Source: Rhexocercosporidium sp. MPI-PUGE-AT-0058 (taxonomy: Eukaryota; Ascomycota; Leotiomycetes; Helotiales). From it: a stretch of DNA of 64,000 nt. Below are positions 57,108-64,000 of this stretch, one piece after another. The stretch spans positions 2,604,001 to 2,668,000 of the forward strand of contig JAGTJL010000002.1 in NCBI GenBank assembly GCA_020746875.1, written 5' to 3'. Below the pieces are notes generated by a model. That model was not told the DNA's origin and did no database searches. It worked only from the letters and a program-made list of their open reading frames with translations. Both the position numbers and the translations under genes were made by a program. Every line of letters starts with the position of its first letter. Within the stretch, counting starts at the first letter, position 1.

Positions 57108-58388
57108 CATCCGTCACAAAACGAGTTCCTATTCCTCCAAAGGGTGTCGACTACAGAGGCAAGCTCGTTCTCGCGCCAATGGTCAGAAGTGGAGAATTGC
57201 CATCTCGTCTCCTGGCACTTCACTACGGAGCAGATCTAGTCTGGGGTAAGCCTCTATCACCACTCTCCAACGATCCCACTAACTCCCTCCCTCCATACAG
57301 GCCCAGAAACAGTCGACAGATCCATGATAGGCACAACCCGCAAAGTCAACACCTCCCTCTCCACAATAGACTTCACCCGCCTCCCCTCCCACGGCACCAA
57401 AGACCCGCGCAAAGACCAAAAAGAATCGCTCATCTTCCGCATCCACCCCTCCCGCGAAGGCAAGCGCCTCATCTTCCAAATCGGCACTTCAGACCCTGGG
57501 AGAGCAGTACAAGCCGCGCAAATCGTAGCTGCAGACGTGGCCGGAATAGACGTCAACGCAGGATGTCCGAAACCATTCAGTACCAGCGGTGGGATGGGCG
57601 CCGCGCTCCTACAAACACCCGATAAACTCTGCTCGATTCTTGAAGCCTTGGTAAAGGAAATCGTCCCGGAATTTGAGATTGGGATTAGTGTTAAGATCAG
57701 GCTGTTGGAGACGCCTGAGTTGACTGAGACGTTAGTGCGGAAGCTCTGCGCGACTGGTATTACGGGCTTGACGGTCCATTGCCGCACGACGCCTATGCGG
57801 CCTAGGGAACGAGCTATTAGAGAGCAGTTGAAGATGATTGCGGATATTTGCAGGGAGAATGGAGTTGCGTGTCTCATGAACGGGGATGTGGAGAATCGAG
57901 CTCAGGCTGAGCAACTCATCACCGAATTCGGCGTAGACGGTGCTATGATCGCTACAGCTGCTGAGACGAACTCTAGCGTTTTCAGACCTGAATCCGAGGG
58001 CGGGATTGCACCTTGGAAGGAGGTAGTTGAGCAGTATATCAAGACGGCACTGGAAGTCGAGAATCGATTTGGTAATACGAAATACCTACTCAACCATCTT
58101 ATTCCTGGGAAGCAGCCTGTATACAGAGAAATTACAACGAGCAAAAGCTATTCTCAGGTGTGCAAGGTTCTAGGACTTGAGCATTTGGAGACGCTAGCAA
58201 AGGAGGTTGATGAGAAGATCGGTATCACGCCTGAGACTGAGGCTCAAGGGAGACGGGGAAGGAAGAATAAGAGTGCTATGGCAGCTGGCGGCAACCAGAG
58301 CAAGATTCGACCGACGGAGGGGAAAGGGAAGAAAGGCTTGTCTGAGAGAGGGGTTGAGAATCAACCTTCAGTGGCTTTAAATGCTTAA
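57083..58388 (+). CDS. tRNA-dihydrouridine synthase, Dus2 type
   Basis: FMN-dependent enzyme that reduces uridine to dihydrouridine in tRNA (position 20 in yeast Smm1/Dus2). Exons 57083-57245 and 57301-58388 encode 416 residues; 409 if translation starts at ATG 57104 (MTSVTKRVPIPPKGVDYRGK). Motifs: LVLAPMVRSGELPSRLLAL (TIM-barrel start), VAGIDVNAGCPKPFSTSGGM with the catalytic Cys in AGCPKPF, SVKIRLLE, VHCRTTPMRPRERAI, LMNGDVENRAQ and GAMIATAAETNSSVF. The C-terminal part continues past the barrel into a Lys/Arg-rich tail (RRGRKNKSAMAAGGNQSK); no clear double-stranded-RNA-binding domain of the animal Dus2 type is seen. The start 57083 is preceded by an out-of-frame ATG at 57078. Confidence 0.93.
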
Positions 58389-58862
58389 GAAATTCGTCTG
58401 GCAGTCGAACCTCGAATATGGACGGAATATGGGCTGGGTCTGGCTAGGCTTGATTTTGCAGGAGTATAAGGGAGCATCTGAAGGCGTTTCCGGTGATAAA
58501 GATGGCGGCAGCTCTACTATCACTTGGAGCATATCAAGGCGTTTGTAGAGTTACAGAATAGAGGTATGTTTGCTCAGAATCATAGCTCGTTTCTTTCATT
58601 AAGTGCTGCAAAGCTCCTTCCTCTCTCGTTGTACGCTCAAAAATATGTACATGAATCTCTCTCCACACAGCCATGCTCAAGAGCGGTGTGTTGTCTCACC
58701 ATTCCAATTCCCAACCCAATTGTCCCTGCCCTCCGTTCCCCTAATTCTCTCCAACCCTCTTAACCACAGCAAACAGTAATCTCCTCCTTCGGTCCACTGT
58801 TAACAAGTCAGCAAGGTTTCCTCTCCAATGAAATCCCAGACAAAACCTAGAGAAGGAGACAC
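58389..58862. other. Intergenic between convergent genes
   Basis: The dus2 and CTR genes face each other across 0.47 kb. No gene is supported. Confidence 0.5.
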
Positions 58863-59636
58863 TCACGCAACATCAACGCTCTCCCAGCTGAAGACAAACG
58901 AACCCAGCCACGCTCCAATAATGATACAAATAATAATATATCCATTATAGTACATCGCAAGCAACATGACGAAATACGCAACCGTGAACGAAGTCATATG
59001 CAACGTGGCGCGGATCATCTGCTGCAAGATATTCGGTCTGAACGGCGCCATAGCAGCACGATTGGCTTGTGGTGTGCATGCGACGGTAGTGCCATTGTCT
59101 TTTCCAGCGATGGTTGGAGAGGTTCCTGTTCCTGATTCGGAGTTGGCGATTGAGTTTGTGCTGAGGATGGAGGCTTGGTGCCGTGTGTGTTGGCGGAGAA
59201 TGAAGCGGTCGTATTCTTTGCCTAGCCGGCGCAGAAATTCAAGGGACATGACGAGAAGGATGACGCCGACGCAGCAGCCGGCGAACATGCCGTTGGATGT
59301 GATGTGCCATGATCTGGCGATGAAGCCTAGAAGCGTGCCGTTAGTGTCTATCAAAATCCCCCAAAAAATAATTTATTGGAACGGGAGGGTGTGTACATGA
59401 ATCAACAGTGTTCCAGTTCCACAACATCTGCGAGAGAAGGCGTCAGCATGTTTACACGCGGGATTCTTTTGGAGTCTTACGGAGATCTTGCAGGCACCCA
59501 TTCCCATATCCATATCCATATCCATGGCGGCGGTCGCGCTGGCGGAGGCGCCAGTGCTGGTAACACTGGCTCCCATATCCATAGCCATGCTGGTGGTAGC
59601 CGCAGCCATGCTCATTGTGGTACTTCCCATATCCAT
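58863..59636 (-). CDS. CTR-family copper transporter
   Basis: High-affinity copper importer at plasma membrane or vacuole. Exons 59636-59481, a mini-exon 59427-59397 (31 nt) and 59326-58863 encode 216 residues. The N-terminal region is Met-rich (TSMAMDMGASVT, AAMDMDMDMGMGA) for copper capture. The mini-exon supplies MLWNWNTVDS, completing CKIS..MLWNWNTVDSCFIARSWHI, the start of TM1. TM1 is about GMFAGCCVGVILLVMSLEFL; an intervening hydrophilic loop (RQHTRHQASILSTNSIANSE) follows; TM2 carries the MxxxM motif as FVMLLAMYYNGY and TM3 the GxxxG motif as GAWLGSFVF. No CxC or HCH-type tail is seen. The start at 59636 follows a leader with no earlier in-frame ATG. It may be regulated by copper (Mac1/Cuf1-type), but no site was scored. 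Confidence 0.9.
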
Positions 59637-61435
59637 CTTGGCGATTGTTTCTTTCGAAGGCAATTAAATGCTTGACGATCGGTAGACTAATCGACTGGGG
59701 GTGAGTGAGTGAGAGTGGCAGGAAACAAATCCGTTTCCTTAACGCGGGGGGTCTTTGTCTTTAATTGTAGTCTGGCCAGCGAGGTTGCAGCGGGACGAGG
59801 ACGTTTGAGGTATTTGGACTCTCGACCAAGATATAAAAGTGGCCAGGATGGGCCACAATCCACTCCAGTAGACTGATCCCATGCACCTGTCCAATCTCAC
59901 GGCCCGTAGCCGAGCTATCGGTGCGGTGATTTTTCTTTATCGTTCTCACCTTTTCCCACACGTTTTCACCTTTCAGGTGTTGTGATCCGCACGAGGTTGC
60001 GATAGATTGAGCAAGTTTGTTGATCGCCAAAGTCTTGGCCTGCCCTCCCGCCGCATGCGATGGCCTGTCAGGCCTGTCAACAACCTCAATCTTTCTCCAA
60101 ACGAGTAAATGGTGTAGAGATGATTGGATCGTTGGTTATGGGGCGGATCCTTATTGCTCCGCTGTGGCTTTTGTTGCTTTTGTCGGATATATTGGACCAG
60201 TACTTGAAGTTCATGTCGAACAGCAGAGGTTGGAGTGGTTGAGAAAGCAATCTAGATTGAAGATTGCTCTTCATTTGGCAAAGCGAGGACGTTAAGAACC
60301 TAGAGGTCTTAAAATACAGTAGGACAAAAGCAGTGGTAGCTAATGATTTTGATAGCAGAACACTTTTGTTCTTTGCCTGAGGAAGTCCAATAGTTGGACC
60401 TCTTCTGATGAGATATATTTTACTCCAGAACAGTCATCCTCTGCCAGTATGAGACGTAGGCTTCAAATGGTCCATTCAGCTCAGGCCGTGGCAATGCCTG
60501 ATATACAATGATTTGTAGCAATGCAAACACTCGTACATCTTACCCTAGGAAATTAAAGTAAGGTGTAAATAAGGAGGAAATCAAAGCGAGAAGTCAGGTA
60601 AATCGAGTAGAGCAAAGTATACAGATTGAAATCAGCGCTGACTCACTTCAAATTCTCTCCGCGATTCTTAGAGAGTAGCAGGATTGTTTAGTAAAGTAGG
60701 TGACCAAGCCTTGAGTAGCGATTCAAGCTTAACATGGCGCCAAATATGTACCAGCAGATGAACCATCTACTCACCACAAGCACCATATTTAGGACACCGG
60801 TGCCTTTATTTCTTATCAGAAGATGAAAAATCAATTCTACTGTCTGATCAAATGGTCGGCATCTTTTGACAGTGCTACTGATTGAATGCCGTTTCTGTGT
60901 GTCATGACTAGAAACGAGTCGAGCGTGGAGTTTGAATGAGAACGTTTAGGCGACCCTGCTGATGCCGAGAAAAACATAGACACGATAGTTCTGGGCGACA
61001 TATAGCAAGATTCGAGATGACAGTGCTCTGCTTGTCTTTTATGGTGCTGTGGGGTCGTGATTCCGGAGACAGATTTCATGATGCCGAGAATGAGTAAGGA
61101 TTCCATGATTCGTTTGGGGAAGGAACTATGCTCAAGGGAAAGTTCTAGTGGAAAGTATCGTAAAAGTCCTCCATAAAATCTTTCGATGATGTTGATTTAC
61201 GAATGTCCGAGAAAAAGAGCCTCCAAAAGCCAGACCAGGCTAAATGTTTCATCCGCGCTAGAATGACAGCCTTGCTCCACCACAGCCTCGCCTCTTCCTC
61301 GTTCGCGTAAAGTGGTCCGGACGCGCTACTTCGTCGCGTCTTCAGGAAAATATACATATCACTCTCAACACCACACTCGAAGCCAATCCGCACAGTACTA
61401 TCTCCCAATCTTCTCTCCTGACACGAACAGCAGTC
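59637..61435. other. Intergenic between divergent genes, 1.8 kb, no gene supported
   Basis: Candidate frames (for example + strand 60060-60242 with a Leu-rich stretch, minus 59761-60030 and minus 60837-61106) are unrecognised. A minus-strand frame at 61145-61408 overlaps the Rfc2 leader and is probably chance. The stretch contains the promoters of CTR (minus) and Rfc2 (plus). Confidence 0.45.
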
Positions 61436-62824
61436 ATGGCAGGATTCTTCGATCTCAAAGGCCGCAAGGAAGCAGCAGCTACAAACGGCGCGTCTGCAAA
61501 AGCTCCTACTGCGAAAGAGACGACTAGGTTACAGCCATGGGTTGAGAAATAGTATGTTTAGCATCCTCACGTCAATCAATCAGACGTTCAAAGCAATTCT
61601 AATGCAAATACAGCCGTCCAAAGAACCTCAACGACGTAACAGCCCAAGACCACACCATCACCGTCCTACAACGAACTCTCCAATCCTCCAATGTACGCCT
61701 CTCTCCCCTCTCCCAACAACAAACAGATCTAATCTACTATCGCAGCTCCCACATATGCTCTTCTACGGCCCCCCTGGCACAGGAAAAACCTCCACCGTCC
61801 TCGCCCTCGCCAAAGAGCTCTACGGGCCCGAACTCATAAAATCCCGTGTCCTGGAACTCAACGCCTCCGACGAGCGCGGCATATCCATTGTGCGCGAAAA
61901 AGTAAAAGACTTCGCACGCATGCAGCTCTCCAACCCATCCGCTGCCTACCGCGCCCAATACCCCTGCCCGCCCTACAAGATCATCATCCTCGACGAAGCA
62001 GACAGCATGACGCAGGATGCGCAATCCGCGCTTAGGAGGACGATGGAGACGTATTCGAAGATCACACGGTTTTGCCTTATTTGTAATTATGTGACGAGGA
62101 TTATTGATCCGCTTGCTAGTAGGTGTAGTAAGTTCCGATTTAAGAGTCTGGATGTCGGGAATGCGAAGAGGAGGGTGGAGGAGATTGCTGAGAAGGAGGG
62201 GGTGGGTCTGGAGGAGGGAGCGGCTGATATGTTGATTAAGTGCAGCGAGGGGGATTTGAGGAAGGCGATTACGTTCTTGCAGAGTGCGGCTCGCTTGGTG
62301 GGTGCGGTGGGGGGAAAGGAGGGGGTTGAGGAGGAGGAGGTGGAGGATGAGGTTGATAAGATGGATGTTGATAAGGAGAAGAAAAAGGTTACGGTCAAGA
62401 GCGTGGAGGATATCGCGGGTGTGATTCCAGATAAGACGATTGGGTTGTTGGTGAAGGCTATGCAGCCGAGATCGAAGGGTGCGGTTTATGAGGCTGTGTC
62501 GAGGGTTGTTACGGATATGGTGGCTGATGGGTGGAGTGCTACCCAAGTCGTCACTCAGGTATATCCTCCTCCCTTTTCTCATTCTCCCTTCCCATAATCC
62601 CTTCCCTTCTCTTCCCTTCTCTTCCCGAGCATCTCAAGACCTTACTGACACCTCAAAAGCTCTTCCAAGCAATCATCTACACCGAAGAGATCCCCGATAT
62701 CCAAAAGAACAGAATCACCCTCATCTTCTCGGAAGCTGACAAGCGTCTGGTCGATGGTTCAGATGAACATCTAATAATTCTTGATCTGGCATTACGGATA
62801 TCGAATGTGCTCTCTGGGCCTTGA
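61436..62824 (+). CDS. Replication factor C subunit 2 (Rfc2)
   Basis: AAA+ clamp-loader subunit that opens PCNA for DNA replication and repair. Exons 61436-61551, 61614-61692, 61746-62558 and 62660-62824 encode 390 residues. N-terminal [20 protein letters not shown] precedes [20 protein letters not shown]. Walker A is [20 protein letters not shown], Walker B is [20 protein letters not shown], the sensor 1 region is [20 protein letters not shown], with the SRC arginine-finger motif in [10 protein letters not shown] Glu-rich/Lys-rich loop ([20 protein letters not shown]) precedes [15 protein letters not shown], an insertion longer than in yeast. The C-terminal helical collar follows. All intron phases match. 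Confidence 0.95.
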
Positions 62825-64000
62825 AGCGTGGATAGAATGGGGTGGGGTGGGGTGGTACTGATTTGCATGGCATGGCTTGGTTTGCTAGGCGTTTAGGTAT
62901 GGGCAAGGGAAGGAACTGAATTGTAAGGGAAGATGTGTAGATGTGAGCTCCCATCCATCTCTCATATCCGAGATGACTAGTGAAGAATTCATGACAAGTA
63001 CAATGCATTTTTTGTACTCCAGAACTTACCAGAAGCCGCACTTGTAAACGCGTCGTATCTGTTGAGTCTGAAAAGCCCTTTATTGACATTGGCACAAGAC
63101 GAAAACTCGCTTCTGGAGAACACCACAAAATCGATCGTATTCTAATCATCGTAAACCCACCTACAAAGGAACCCAGGGTATATAAAAAGCATCGCAATTC
63201 ATCACCTAAGGTCTTCGCCCCATTTCCATCTAGCGATCTCCACATCTCCAATCAAACATCTAGACTTCCAGATATCTAGCTACCCAACTAGTCATACCCA
63301 CACCAAGAAAAAAGCACGTATACTCAGATCCTCTCACTGTCTTAAGAAGGTCCAATTGGTGATTTGAGCTTGGGATCTTCTCTCTGCAGATATGATGATG
63401 TAGATCCAACAAATAAGAAGGAAGGTATCCCACCTCAACCCGGCGAGTAAGAAATCATGAAGACGGAGATCGTTACATGTCGATCCCGGAAATCAGGAAT
63501 CGTGGCACCTCACTAGAATTGCGACTATATGAGTAGCATAAATGAGATGATACATAGTCTCAAGTCTTTAGTGCACAATGAGGGAATTTGGCTGTGCATT
63601 GTGAGGTGTAATTTGCATACCGTAGTTCTGAGAGTGTGGTACCTTTAAAAGCTAGGAGCTGAATAGAAGGTACCGAACGAGGTTTATTTGCTTTTGGCAT
63701 GTCCTTACTCTCTGGTGTTGGTAAGCTCATTTGTTACCTCGTGGAGTAGAACTCGACTACATAGTCCTAGACTGCCGGCATACTGCTCTCGACCGATTAT
63801 TGCGCTTGCCTCTAGCACCTCGGTCCGAGATACATGGATGTGTCTCGACTGAAGAAGTCACTTCCATACTGGAGATTATCGCAGCGGGTTCGACAGGCCT
63901 AGGCTGTCTGCCTAAACCGATCTTCTTCCAGTAGGACTCGGCTGTGAATGATGATCCCCTTGTATCACAGTTTTCAAACCCTTTTTCCAGCCCGTAGTAG
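62825..64000. other. Intergenic to window end, no gene supported
   Basis: About 1.2 kb. A GGGGT repeat (62838-62854) lies at the Rfc2 3' region. A + strand frame of 67 codons (63731-63934) is unrecognised. The right end of the window may be upstream of an unseen gene. Confidence 0.45.

Noticed and set aside
60060..60242. Short frame with a Leu-rich segment (SLVMGRILIAPLWLLLLLSD) suggestive of a membrane peptide
   Set aside because: Only 60 codons, no homologue known to me, no signals around it.
61145..61408. 87-codon minus-strand frame just upstream of Rfc2
   Set aside because: It overlaps the Rfc2 leader and promoter, has no recognisable content and no supporting signals.

Overview
The window is nuclear DNA of a filamentous ascomycete (Pezizomycotina). 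The evidence is protein-coding genes split by short GT-AG introns (about 45-215 nt) with CTAAC-like branch sites, a HET-domain gene, an LSD1-type demethylase with a fungal C-terminal HMG box, and fungal orthologues throughout. The proteins look most like those of Leotiomycetes (Botrytis/Sclerotinia relatives), but that is an impression from family memory, not a search. No rRNA, convincing tRNA, CRISPR array or intact transposon was seen.

Layout. 0.9-18.5 kb is dense housekeeping sequence: a calmodulin-dependent kinase (-), a UBE2W-type E2 (+), histidyl-tRNA synthetase (-) divergent from Vps33 (+), an LSD1-like demethylase (+), a nucleoside 2-deoxyribosyltransferase-like protein (-), methylmalonate-semialdehyde dehydrogenase (+) and a GNAT acetyltransferase (+). 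19-28.5 kb is more accessory: a HET-domain gene with a premature stop, an FAD monooxygenase (-) and a large SLIP-GC-like GTPase (-). 28.5-40 kb is gene-poor: one NAD(P)-binding epimerase-like gene (-), a 4.7-kb stretch with no supported gene, and a decayed aminoglycoside-phosphotransferase-like gene flanked by a pair of diverged direct repeats, one of which carries RIP-like transitions. 40-50.5 kb holds a Sel1-repeat protein (+), capping protein beta (-), an F-box protein (+), a 4-coumarate-CoA-ligase-like enzyme (+) and a MYND-like zinc-finger protein (+). 51-62.8 kb holds a broken P-loop kinase relic (-), Sec20 (-) divergent from mitoribosomal mL53 (+), inorganic pyrophosphatase (-), Dus2 (+), a CTR copper transporter (-) and Rfc2 (+).

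No operon-like or biosynthetic cluster is evident. Links between neighbours are mostly shared, divergent promoters. The main points beyond annotation are four otherwise normal genes (kinase, E2, CoA ligase, MYND) that each lack exactly one base, three of them in C runs, which suggests assembly error; three real gene relics; two genes with nested start codons that predict dual mitochondrial/cytosolic products; and a uORF whose stop overlaps a Dus2 start codon as ATGA. I did not find a system I could defend as wholly new.
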